A stretch of DNA of 64,000 bases from Clostridium sp. AF15-31 (lineage in GTDB: Bacteria; Bacillota; Clostridia; Lachnospirales; Lachnospiraceae): positions 248,001 to 312,000 of the forward strand of contig NZ_QTXL01000003.1 in the NCBI RefSeq assembly GCF_003461625.1, written 5' to 3'. Below are positions 44,690-53,900 of this stretch, piece after piece (the stretch's first letter is position 1; every line of letters starts with the position of its first letter). The notes under the pieces were generated by a model, which was not told where the DNA came from, did no database searches, and saw nothing but the letters and a program-made list of their open reading frames with translations. The position numbers were made by a program, and so were the translations under genes.

Positions 44690-45607
44690 TTAATCTTTTT
44701 TTGTTCTTTTTTTATGAAGGTCTGTGTGGATTTTCCGGAATACAGCCCAGATCTCATCACGGAAAAACAGATTTAACTCTGCTCCCAAAAGCAGGATATA
44801 CATACAGATATACAGCCAGAGCATTGCGATGACCATGCCTCCAAGATTGCCGTACATATAAGTATTGATTCCAAAATAAGTAAGATAGGATGAAAATGCC
44901 GCTGATAACAATACCCAGCAGACAGTTGTGAATACCGCCCCCGGTATTGCTGTCTTCAAACGCAGATGATTATCCGGCAGACGACAATAGATCAGTAAAA
45001 TAACTGCAAATACCAGCACCGGCGCAGTTAACAGTCTGGAATAAAAGAAGATCTTCTCGGAATAATCCACCCAGTTTGTCTTTGCAAGAATATCTTCCAT
45101 GATCGTATTACCAAGAACATATACTCCGACCAGTGCGATCAGCATCACGCAGAATATCAGCGTATATAATGCATTTGTCAGTCTTCGTAATATATAATTC
45201 TTGGTATCCTTCGTCCGATCCATAAAATTGAGTCCTCGTTCGATCGCCATCGTTCCTTTTGCCGCCGACCAGACTGCTACGACTGCTGACACGATCATCG
45301 TCGTTCCAACCTGCGTACTGTAGATTTCATCGACCATAAAGCTGAGTGTCTCTGCCATCTTCCCCGGTATCATCTCCGCTACCAGTTCTATAAACTCCGC
45401 CTGTGTTACCGGAAGAAAACGAATGCCGATCAGGAGCATCATTGCAAATGGAAAAAAAGAAAGCAACAGAAAGAAAGCCGCCTGTGCCGCAAACGCAGAC
45501 AACTGATTATCCTTGTTGATCCTCATTGCTCCCTGAACCATCCGTACAACTGTAAGATTCTGGATCCATTCGATTTTCTCTTTCACCCGGTTTACTTTAT
45601 TCTTCAT
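44690..45607 (-). CDS. YihY/BrkB-family membrane protein
   Basis: A 305-residue inner-membrane protein with six hydrophobic helices. Family segments are AFAAQAAFFLLLSFFPF near 38-54, WSAAKGTMAIERGLN near 113 and the end MLWLYICMYILLLGAELN. The function of the family is not firmly known; an old RNase BN assignment was wrong. Its ATG overlaps the end of the SpoIID-like gene by 11 bases, so the two are coupled. Tail is Lys/Arg-rich. Confidence 0.88.
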   Translation of the reverse strand: MKNKVNRVKEKIEWIQNLTVVRMVQGAMRINKDNQLSAFAAQAAFFLLLSFFPFAMMLLIGIRFLPVTQAEFIELVAEMIPGKMAETLSFMVDEIYSTQVGTTMIVSAVVAVWSAAKGTMAIERGLNFMDRTKDTKNYILRRLTNALYTLIFCVMLIALVGVYVLGNTIMEDILAKTNWVDYSEKIFFYSRLLTAPVLVFAVILLIYCRLPDNHLRLKTAIPGAVFTTVCWVLLSAAFSSYLTYFGINTYMYGNLGGMVIAMLWLYICMYILLLGAELNLFFRDEIWAVFRKIHTDLHKKRTKKD

Positions 45608-47153
45608 TTGTTTTATTTCCCGTTTCTCTCAATTTCTCAAGTTCTGTTCCATTATAATAATGAGACAGGATCTCCTCATATCCATATCCTGCTTCTGCCA
45701 GATCATTTGCCCCGTTCTGGCTCATGCCGACTCCGTGACCAAAGCCGCCACCATGCAATTGATAATTTCCCTCTTTATCCTGCGTAATATAAAAATACGC
45801 ACTTGGCAGCAGATCAAAACCTGATGTTTCACTTCCATCCTGTTTCCGGATCACAACATCCGGCGAACAGAGAAGTTCACGTATCTCCATCTGTCCTTCA
45901 ATCGTAACAGAACTCTGTTTCCCGTATAATACCATATTCCGAACAATTCCGCTATTTCCTCTTTTCGTGATCCGGACTTTCTCAATCTCTCCGGTCTGAT
46001 CTGTGATATCTGCACCCGCAAGTGTCTGTATCTGATCTGCCGTCAGCGTAACCTGCCAGCGGTAAAATGGTTCTTCTTTCTCAATACTGTTCACATAGAC
46101 CGTCTGATCGATAAATGCACGGAATACCTCTTCCGTTGACAATCTGCCATCCCCTATCTGAAAATATCCATGATCGAGCATAACAGTTGCATCTCCTAAC
46201 CGTTTCCGATCCGCCTCTGTATAAATCTCCAACTGATCATTCAGATAATCTAACTTCTCTCCACCCCAGACGTCATCATTCCGGCATGTCGTTCCACAGG
46301 AGGTTGAAAAGAAATATGCATTTACCACATCCCCGTCATTGGTCAGGATCTGTCCCTCGGTTTCCTGTACTGCATGAATCGTTTCCTCTGTTTCAAATAC
46401 ATTGTTATATACCTGACTGGCAGTTGTGTCATCCAGATCCGCCCCATATTCTTCAAATGCACCATCCTGGATCCTTCTAACTGCATAGCTTCTTGCACAT
46501 ACCGCCTGTGCCTTCAGCGCCTCTTTCTCATATGAGGAAGGCATCTCACTGGAAACAACCGCATACAGGTATTCCTCAAACGCCAGTTCGTTTACAATAC
46601 AGTATTTATTTTCCTGTTTTTTTATCTGCAGCTTTCCCCGATAGGACGGTGCTCCTTCTGATTTATGAAGACTCTCTACTGTCAGTTTTCCCTGTTTTTC
46701 CGAAATGATCGTCAGGAAAACCGGATCTGCGTCCCCGGTAAGCTCTGCCAGATCAATCTCCGTTCCTTTCTTATAGCTTGTTTCTGTTTGCCCGCAGATA
46801 ACACGAAGATCCGAATCACTGCTCACCCGGACTTCTGACTGCCAGTAGCTTCCGTCATCGGACAACAGAACGCGGATCGTATCTGGCATGTTCTGCTCCG
46901 ACAAAACAGGAAGCTCCGCTGTATGATCGGTCTGCATGGCTTCCCGTGCCTGTTTATCTGCCTGACTGTCCGACTCTTTTACAACACCGGCACCTGCTGA
47001 ATCCCGAAGATTTGATAATATGGAAATATCGGTCTGCTTATATTCATCCGGTATTTCTTCTTTTTCTTTTATAGCATATTTTCCTGCATAAATGATCAAA
47101 ACGACCAACAGGATCATCACACAAAAGGTTAAAAATTTTAAAAAATTTTTCAT
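45597..47153 (-). CDS. SpoIID/LytB-domain protein
   Basis: A 518-residue membrane-anchored envelope protein. A hydrophobic helix spans about 7-27. The SpoIID domain (about 210-500) has SSEMPSSYEKEALKAQAVCARSYA, then STSCGTTCRNDDVWGG and the closing HGVGMSQNGANDLAEAGYGYEEILSHYY (from residues about 465 on). SpoIID is a lytic transglycosylase used in engulfment; LytB relatives stimulate amidases in growing cells. The ATG at 47153 is favoured over a GTG 17 codons earlier, though its ribosome site is weak. Confidence 0.85.
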   Translation of the reverse strand: MKNFLKFLTFCVMILLVVLIIYAGKYAIKEKEEIPDEYKQTDISILSNLRDSAGAGVVKESDSQADKQAREAMQTDHTAELPVLSEQNMPDTIRVLLSDDGSYWQSEVRVSSDSDLRVICGQTETSYKKGTEIDLAELTGDADPVFLTIISEKQGKLTVESLHKSEGAPSYRGKLQIKKQENKYCIVNELAFEEYLYAVVSSEMPSSYEKEALKAQAVCARSYAVRRIQDGAFEEYGADLDDTTASQVYNNVFETEETIHAVQETEGQILTNDGDVVNAYFFSTSCGTTCRNDDVWGGEKLDYLNDQLEIYTEADRKRLGDATVMLDHGYFQIGDGRLSTEEVFRAFIDQTVYVNSIEKEEPFYRWQVTLTADQIQTLAGADITDQTGEIEKVRITKRGNSGIVRNMVLYGKQSSVTIEGQMEIRELLCSPDVVIRKQDGSETSGFDLLPSAYFYITQDKEGNYQLHGGGFGHGVGMSQNGANDLAEAGYGYEEILSHYYNGTELEKLRETGNKTNEE

Positions 47154-47213
47154 AAAATTCCAGTTCCTGTGACATAATTTATTTATACATGTGTTCTGCT
47201 GCACATGTATATC

Positions 47214-47243
47214 GAAAGAAAAAGCAGCATCATAGATGCTGCT
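47214..47243 (-). terminator. Terminator of the 6S-like RNA
   Basis: AGCAGCATC pairs with GATGCTGCT over a three-base loop (47223-47243), followed on the minus strand by TTTTTCTTT. Confidence 0.88.
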
Positions 47244-47434
47244 CTCTTTATCATTTGTTGAAAACTGAAATGCGTTCCTGCATTTTGAGTCCTAGCCAAT
47301 GCTAGGTGGGCAACCGCAACTGAATCTCTGCCTTCCACGTTTGAAGAGGCCTGACATCGCAAACAGCAATATAGGAATCCCTTTTATTCAAATGTAGGTT
47401 CAAAATCGCAAGAAGCTTAGTACATCTCAGCTTT
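47215..47434 (-). ncRNA. ssrS: Probable 6S RNA
   Basis: A non-coding unit of about 220 bases with its own promoter (47441-47469) and a strong terminator. The folded middle shows an apical GCCTCTTC-aaacgt-GGAAGGC hairpin, then GGTTGCCCACCTAGC and GCTAGGACTC, which I recall from Gram-positive 6S RNAs. 6S RNA binds the housekeeping RNA polymerase by mimicking an open promoter. A leader for the SpoIID-like gene is the alternative, but the terminator ends before that gene and its length fits 6S. Confidence 0.68.
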
Positions 47435-47440
47435 AACGTA

Positions 47441-47469
47441 ATTATACTATAGGCATACTACTCATGCAA
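47441..47469 (-). promoter_or_regulatory. Promoter of the 6S-like RNA
   Basis: On the minus strand -35 TTGCAT (47464-47469), 17 bases, -10 TATAAT (47441-47446). Transcription would start near 47434. Confidence 0.7.
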
Positions 47470-47513
47470 GACCTAAAATTTGGTTATTACCTTCATTTTT
47501 TCAAATAGAAGAA

Positions 47514-47543
47514 TTGAAAAGGAATGGCACTCTGTAGTATAAT
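47514..47543 (+). promoter_or_regulatory. Promoter of the 47.6-50.5 kb gene set
   Basis: -35 TTGAAA (47514-47519), 18 bases, -10 TATAAT (47538-47543), 70 bases before the first gene and divergent from the 6S-like promoter. Confidence 0.65.
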
Positions 47544-47613
47544 GTGTTGTAGGTATGATTTTTTTTATTGCATTTTATGCAGATCCAATCAATAATATGG
47601 CAGGTAATGAACT

Positions 47614-48219
47614 ATGATCAAATCGATTCTGACAGTTGTTTTTGGCATATTACTTCTTCTTGCATTTATCGCTCTGATTGTCTGGTCTGTCCAGGTATCA
47701 AAGGAAAAAATGGCAAACAAACGAAGCCGCCGGACAACTGCTGTGAAAAAGAAATATGAAGAGGCACTGGAAGGTGACACAGAGGCCGATATGGGTTACT
47801 GGTATAACAAAGAGGATATGGAAGATGGCGATGCGATCACCCGTCTCCGCTGCGAACATCATTTCAACAAACTGGAAGAATGTATCAATGATCTGGTTGT
47901 GGAAATGTATGACTGCGGTCTGGTGCGAACCGAAGAGCTCTATATGATCGCATACGGAATTGAAGCCCTGACACCGGACTCTCCTGTATTCCATATAACA
48001 GGCGTATCCTCGGATGATGACGATGCTCCAGTCACCTCGCTTCCTCCGGTATCGACAGATGCACAGCGCAAGATCTATGAACGCTGGACCAGCTATGTAA
48101 ATGCATTGCTGCAGCTTGTTGAGATCAGGACTTCAGAGGACAATAAAAAAGCGATCATTGACGGCCTTATGACCTACGGTCGTAAGAATCTGTTAACCCT
48201 GCTCTATAGTCCTGAATAA
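47614..48219 (+). CDS. Single-pass membrane protein of unknown function
   Basis: A 201-residue protein that I cannot assign. Residues 1-30 form one N-terminal helix (SILTVVFGILLLLAFIALIVW), followed by a basic patch (NKRSRRTTAVKKK), so the rest probably faces the cytoplasm. The soluble part has acidic stretches (EADMGYWYNKEDMEDGD, SSDDDDAP) and a helical C-terminus. It is followed 39 bases later by a DUF2156 gene and then by phosphofructokinase on the same strand. Confidence 0.75.
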   Translation: MIKSILTVVFGILLLLAFIALIVWSVQVSKEKMANKRSRRTTAVKKKYEEALEGDTEADMGYWYNKEDMEDGDAITRLRCEHHFNKLEECINDLVVEMYDCGLVRTEELYMIAYGIEALTPDSPVFHITGVSSDDDDAPVTSLPPVSTDAQRKIYERWTSYVNALLQLVEIRTSEDNKKAIIDGLMTYGRKNLLTLLYSPE

Positions 48220-48258
48220 AAATATAGTAGAAGAATTAAGAATTAGAAAGACATATAC

Positions 48259-49206
48259 ATGGAACTTATAAAACCAACTTTATCGCAACTTGACATTTTA
48301 ACTCCGTATCTGAGAGGTACCAGTATCAGAGACTGTGGTTTCTGTCCTGGAAATGCCATCTTATGGGCAGAGGAATACCATGTATCCTATACAATCCTCT
48401 CTGGTATGCTTGTATTTATATCAGAAGAAGGCGGAAAACCTTCTTCTTTTACGTTTCCGCTCGGCAAAGGCAAAGATTTTGTGAAAGATCTTCAGGATCC
48501 TGTCTATCTTCAGAATGCAAAAGCCGTATTTGAAGAAATCTGTGCCTGGTTTCAGTCAAAGGGTGTAACCCCCTGTGTCCACTGTGCGACACTGGAAATG
48601 TATGAAATCATCTCCGGCTGGTACGGCAAAAACTTCTCTTATACTCTGGATCCAGGTGATTTTGACTATATCTACACGGTAGAAAAGCTGACCGGTCTGC
48701 GTGGAAAGAAGCTGCATGGCAAACGGAATCATATCAACAGCTTTCTGCGTAATTACCCGGATTATGAATACTATACGATCACAGATGAGCACATCGATGC
48801 CTGTCTTGCAGTCGCCAGATACTGGGTGGAAAAACACGATGTCCTGCAGCCGGATCTTGCAGAAGAACATGCTTATGAATATAATATCATCCGGAAAGCT
48901 CTTGCAAACAGGAAAAAACTTCAGATGACCGGAGGAATCATCTACGTCAATCACATCCCGTCTGCATTTACCTTAGGGGAACCGCTGACCGCAGATACCT
49001 TTGACGTACATTTTGAGAAAGCAGATGACAGTATTGACGGCATCTATCCTATGATCAATCAGTCATTTGTCACGCATGAGCTTCAGGCTTATACCTATGT
49101 AAACCGCGAAGAGGATCTCGGACTTCCCGGACTTCGTAAGTCTAAGATGTCCTACGTTCCGGATATCCTCTATAAAAAAGGAATCATTCAGTTAGCTGAA
49201 ATCTGA
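48259..49206 (+). CDS. DUF2156 phosphatidylglycerol lysyltransferase-domain protein
   Basis: A 315-residue soluble protein related to the C-terminal GNAT-like domain of MprF. Recognisable parts are the CGFCPGNAILWAEEY start, KLHGKRNHINSFLRNYPDYEY near 155-175 and the C-terminal HFEKADDSIDGIYPMINQSF with YVNREEDLGLPGLRKSKMSY. Without membrane helices it may transfer an acyl or aminoacyl group to a soluble target, but the substrate is unknown. The ribosome site is weak (AGAAAG). Confidence 0.85.
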   Translation: MELIKPTLSQLDILTPYLRGTSIRDCGFCPGNAILWAEEYHVSYTILSGMLVFISEEGGKPSSFTFPLGKGKDFVKDLQDPVYLQNAKAVFEEICAWFQSKGVTPCVHCATLEMYEIISGWYGKNFSYTLDPGDFDYIYTVEKLTGLRGKKLHGKRNHINSFLRNYPDYEYYTITDEHIDACLAVARYWVEKHDVLQPDLAEEHAYEYNIIRKALANRKKLQMTGGIIYVNHIPSAFTLGEPLTADTFDVHFEKADDSIDGIYPMINQSFVTHELQAYTYVNREEDLGLPGLRKSKMSYVPDILYKKGIIQLAEI

Positions 49207-49252
49207 CAGCACTACTGAGTAATTGATAGAACAAAAGAATGGAGAGACAAAA

Positions 49253-50488
49253 ATGAAAAAAGAAAATTGTATCGTAGCTCAATCCGGCGGTCCTACCGCT
49301 GCAATCAACGCTTCTTTAGCCGGTGTGATCGATGGAGTCCGAAAATCCGGTAGTTTTACAAGAATCTATGGTTCTTTGCATGGTATTACCGGCGTTCTGG
49401 AAAATAATATGATGGATATGTCACTGATGGCACTCTCCCATTTTCCTATGTTGAATACACTGGAGCTTACACCAGCCATGTATCTTGGCTCCTGTCGTTA
49501 CAAGCTTCCGGATTATACCGAGGATCCCGCTCCATATAAGCAGATATTTGAACGTTTTGAAGAATATGGAATCAGTGCATTCTTCTATATCGGTGGAAAT
49601 GACTCCATGGATACAGTTTTAAAGCTCAGCAACTATGCCAAATCCATCCAGTCAGATGTTAAGATCATTGGAGTACCAAAGACGATCGACAACGATCTGT
49701 TTGCAACCGACCATACACCGGGCTTTGGCTCTGCTGCCAAATATGTGGCTTCCACCGTATTAGAGATTGCACATGATGCTTATATCTATAAGATTCCGGC
49801 AGTTATCATCATCGAAATTATGGGTCGGGATGCCGGCTGGCTGACTGCATCTTCCGCTCTGGCCAGAACAACCTACAGTCAGGCTCCGGATCTGATCTAT
49901 CTTCCGGAAGTTGCATTTTCAAAAGAACAGTTCTTAGCCGATGTTAAAGATAAACTTACAAAACAGAAAACGGTTATTGTTGCTGTTTCGGAGGGTATTC
50001 ACGATGCTGACGGCAACTACATCAGCTCAGATTCCGCTGTTGCAGACAAATTCGGTCATGCACAGTTAAGCGGTGCCGGCAAGGCTCTGGAATATCTGGT
50101 TCGTGATGAAATCGGTGTTAAAGTACGTTCCATCGAGCTGAATGTATTACAGCGTTGTGCCGGTCATATTGCATCCAGAACCGATATTACAGAATCTTTT
50201 TCTCTTGGCCAGGCAGCAGTCAAATATGCTGCTGAAGGCAAGACCGGTATCATGGCTGCGATCGAACGAATCTCAAACGATCCGTATCAGTGGGTGATCA
50301 AATCCGCCGATGTTGCTGATATTGCAAACGAAGCAAAATCCGTTCCGGTTGAATGGATCAATGAAGCAGGAAATGATGTCACAGACGAAATGATCGACTA
50401 TCTTCGTCCTCTGATCATCGGTGAGGTTTCATTACAGTATAAAGATGGACTTCCTGTATATCTTCCGGTCGATCACTTATTACATTAA
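49253..50488 (+). CDS. Pyrophosphate-dependent 6-phosphofructokinase
   Basis: This 411-residue enzyme phosphorylates fructose 6-phosphate. N-terminal QSGGPTAAINASLAG and YIGGNDSMDT bind the phosphoryl donor; Asp in GGNDS in place of the Gly of ATP enzymes and Lys in GVPKTIDND point to pyrophosphate as donor. MGRDAGWLTA and the later RCAGHIASRTD bind sugar phosphate. The ATG at 49253 after GGAGAG is preferred to a TTG ten codons upstream. A strong terminator follows. Confidence 0.9.
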   Translation: MKKENCIVAQSGGPTAAINASLAGVIDGVRKSGSFTRIYGSLHGITGVLENNMMDMSLMALSHFPMLNTLELTPAMYLGSCRYKLPDYTEDPAPYKQIFERFEEYGISAFFYIGGNDSMDTVLKLSNYAKSIQSDVKIIGVPKTIDNDLFATDHTPGFGSAAKYVASTVLEIAHDAYIYKIPAVIIIEIMGRDAGWLTASSALARTTYSQAPDLIYLPEVAFSKEQFLADVKDKLTKQKTVIVAVSEGIHDADGNYISSDSAVADKFGHAQLSGAGKALEYLVRDEIGVKVRSIELNVLQRCAGHIASRTDITESFSLGQAAVKYAAEGKTGIMAAIERISNDPYQWVIKSADVADIANEAKSVPVEWINEAGNDVTDEMIDYLRPLIIGEVSLQYKDGLPVYLPVDHLLH

Positions 50489-50514
50489 TTGCCTGTATAT
50501 CAAAAATACAATCA

Positions 50515-50569
50515 AAAATCCATGCGCCCGGTGAATTCATCAAGATAAACAATGCGCATGGATTTTTTT
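50515..50569 (+). terminator. Terminator after phosphofructokinase
   Basis: AAAATCCATGCGC (50515-50527) pairs perfectly with GCGCATGGATTTT (50554-50566), followed by further Ts. Confidence 0.9.
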
Positions 50570-50649
50570 GTATAAAACGCACAACGTATGAAAATATGTC
50601 AAAAAAAACTTACTTTTAATTTGCAAATCGTTGTTTTTATGGTCATAAT

Positions 50650-50753
50650 TTGTTCATAATTTATCGTTATTATATAGACAGTTCTTAATTCATAATTTTT
50701 TTCTTTGTTGTTGAAGATATTAGATAAGCCCTTTCCTTTTGAGAAGGGCTTAT
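50650..50753 (+). ncRNA. Possible small RNA with promoter and terminator
   Basis: In the gap after phosphofructokinase there is a promoter-like pair TTGTTC (50650-50655), 17 bases, TATAGA (50673-50678), and 46 bases later a clean hairpin ATAAGCCCTT/AAGGGCTTAT (50724-50733 and 50744-50753) ending in TTTAATTT. No open frame lies between. The transcript would be about 75 bases. The promoter is only fair. Bases 50760-50870 show nothing. Confidence 0.3.
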
Positions 50754-50871
50754 TTAATTTATACGGACTACGCATGTTTTCTATAGCTCTGCCCTTTCTT
50801 TCACGAATATTTATTTCGCCTCAAGGATCTCATGCACAATATGCCCAACAGATTCAAAAGCCTAAGATAAC

Positions 50872-50923
50872 AAAAGCAGGATATCCTCACTCCTTATCGG
50901 AGGTATTGGATATCCTGCTTTTT
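50872..50923 (-). terminator. Terminator after the LRR/Big_2 surface protein gene
   Basis: AAAAGCAGGATATCC (50872-50886) pairs with GGATATCCTGCTTTT (50908-50922); an inner CTCC/GGAG pair lengthens the stem. It lies 52 bases after the stop and works for both strands. Confidence 0.88.
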
Positions 50924-50973
50924 ACTGTTCCCATGTTCCGGAAATACCGGTCATGTTCACAAAATCCTTATAT

Positions 50974-53900
50974 TTATTTTACTGTTACAATACATTTTGC
51001 AGTTTTCTTGCTGCCATCCTTTGCCTTCACAGTAATTGTTACTTTGCCCTTCTTCTTAGCTGTTACAAGACCGGATGCAGATACAGTTGCAACCTTCTTA
51101 TTTGAAGATGTCCACTTTACTGTCTTATTACCTGCTGACTTTGGTCCTACAGTAGCTTTTAACAAATATGTTCCCTTCTTCTTGATCGTAACCTTTTTCT
51201 TATTCAGTTTGATCGTCTTAACCGGATTTGCAACGGTTACAGAACAAGTTGCGTAAACATTGCTTCCATCCTTCGCAGTACATGTAATCGTTACACGACC
51301 TGCTTTCTTAGCAGTTACAACACCCTTTGAGCTTACTGTTGCAATCTTTTTGTCTGAAGACTTCCAGGTTACAGCCTTGCTGGTTGCATTCTTTGGTCCA
51401 ACCTTTGCTTTTAAGGTATATTTCTTACCCTTTAAGATTGTTCTCTGCGTCTGATTCAGTTTGATGGACTGTACCGGATTTACAACCGTAACACTACAGG
51501 TTGCGAATACGCCGCTTCCATCCTTTGCTTTACATGTAATAACTGCCTTTCCTGCTGCCATTGCAGTAACCTGACCATAAGATGTTACCTGTGCAACCTT
51601 TGCATTTGAGGAGCTCCACTCTACAGTAGCCATATTCGCATTTTCCGGTAATACCGTCTGTGTTAAGGACTGTTTATTGCCCACAAATAATTTCATTGTC
51701 GTTGCATCTAACTTGATTGATGTAACTCTCTGCTTAACCGTTACACGGCAGGTTGTCTTAGCACCCATTCCGTCTGCAGCACTACATGTGATTACGGCTG
51801 TACCTCTTCCAACCGCTGTGATCATACCCTTCTGATCTACTTTTGCGATCTTCTCATCGGAAGATGACCATACAACCTTCTTATTACCTGCATTTGCCGG
51901 TAATACAGATGCTGCGATCGAAGCTTTTTCGCCTGCATTGATCTCAACTGTTGTCTTATCCAGTGTGATATTTGTGATCTGCTGTACAACTGTGACTTTA
52001 ATTTCTTTTTCAATATTACTTCCATCCTGTGTTGTACATCTTATCGTTGTTGTTCCCGGTGCAACACCACGGATTCTTCCAATCGTATATGAGATTCCAT
52101 CTACTGTCATTGTTCCACCCGAAACGGTTGCAATGGATGTATCATCCGATGACCAGGACAGTGTCTTTTTGGTTGCTGTATCCGGTGTTACCTTTGTTTT
52201 TACAACCGTATCTTTATCAATATATGCGACTACATTTGTCTGATCAACGGTAATATCTTTTGCAAGTTCATTAATTGTAAGATTAAACTGTGACTGTTTA
52301 CCGCTTCCATCAAGAGCCTTGCAGTAAATGATTACTTTACCCTGCTTTAATGCAGTGATCGTTCCATCAGCAGCAATTGCTGCAATGTTCTCATCCGAAG
52401 ATGACCACTCTACATCCGGATTACTTGCATCTGCAGGCATAACATTTGCTGTTACTTTCATCTTCTCTCCGGAATTCATAACAGTTCCTTCTCTTACAAT
52501 CTGGATTCCAGTTACTCTCTGTATAACTGTGATCTTGCACTCGGTTGATATACCATCTGCAATCGTACAGGTAATAATGGCTTCTCCCGGTGCTACTGCA
52601 CTTACAATACCCGTGGTTGTTCCTACGGTTGCTATCTCCGGATTACTGCTGCTGTATTTCGGTTTAAATAAAGATGTATCTTCTGCCTGGATCTTTGCAA
52701 CAAGTGTTACTCTTCTTTCCTCTGCAGTTGCTCCCTTGATCAGGGTATATTCTGTGTGATTTAAGGTTACACCATTTGCACTTGTATATACTGTGATCTC
52801 TGCTCTTGCATATATTCCCTGATTTGCCTTCAGCTTACAGAATATAGTAGCAGTTCCTTCAGAAATTGCTGTTACCTTACCATTCTGGTCAACCTGTGCT
52901 ACGGTTTCATCACTGGATGACCATACAAGTTCTTTGTTTGTTGCGGTATCCGGTGTTACTGTTGCTGTGAATGTCTTAGATACACCTGTGAACATCGTTG
53001 TCTTCTGTTCTGACAGTGTTACACCTTCGCCCATCTGGGAAACATTTACCTTTAACACTGTATCTACACCTGAATCCTTTGAAATACAATGTAAGTATAC
53101 TGTACCTGCCCCCTTTGCTGTCAACACGCCTGCATTGGTACAAGTTGCAACTTTATAATTTGATGCGCTGTCTTTATCTGCTGTTGTTGTAACCTTATAA
53201 GTAACGCCTGAATACTCTTTGTCTGCTACGCCTTCATCTGTATAGCAGGTTGCTGTAAGTGTTTTTGTTTTCAGGTCATCGCCAACCCAGCTTCCTGCTA
53301 CCAGGTCGATCGTATCACCATCATTATATTCAACATTCTGTTTGTCTTTTAATACAACCTTTGTTACCGGCTTATGACAGCTGATCGTCATATAAGCTCT
53401 TGCTTTGTTATTGATATTTACATAAAGGGTTGCTGTTCCTGCGCCAACACAGGTAAGCGTGCCATCATTATCTACCTTGAATACCTTTGGATCACTGGAG
53501 CTCCAGGAAATGATATCCTTGGAATATTCGTTCTCCTTCTTATCCTTTGCAACTAATGTTGTGGTATCACCGACACGAAGGCTTAACTCTGCATTTCCGC
53601 TATTCACAATGCTGCCATTTGAGGTATACCATACAATTAAGGATAATGGATTATCAACAATTAATTTAAACTTTGCTGTCTGTTTTCCAAGTCCGATATA
53701 GTAACTATATTCAACATTCTGTGTCTTTTCATTGGTAACGTCTGTATATAAGGTGTATCCCTGAAGTGTTGCATTCTTGATCAGATTATTCCCATTCTGA
53801 TCCGTCGTACGGATACATGCATATCCGATCGTATCATCCTTACGGTCTACACCGGAATACTCTGACTGATATCCATCGGCTACCAAATTCGCCATATTAA

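Noticed and set aside
47215..47434. Metabolite riboswitch for the SpoIID-like gene
   Set aside because: No known aptamer motif was recognised; own promoter, terminator and the CCCACCTAGC block fit 6S RNA better.
50705..51256. Plus-strand open frame of 183 codons
   Set aside because: Runs through two terminator hairpins and into the opposite strand of the surface protein gene; no ribosome site or family features.
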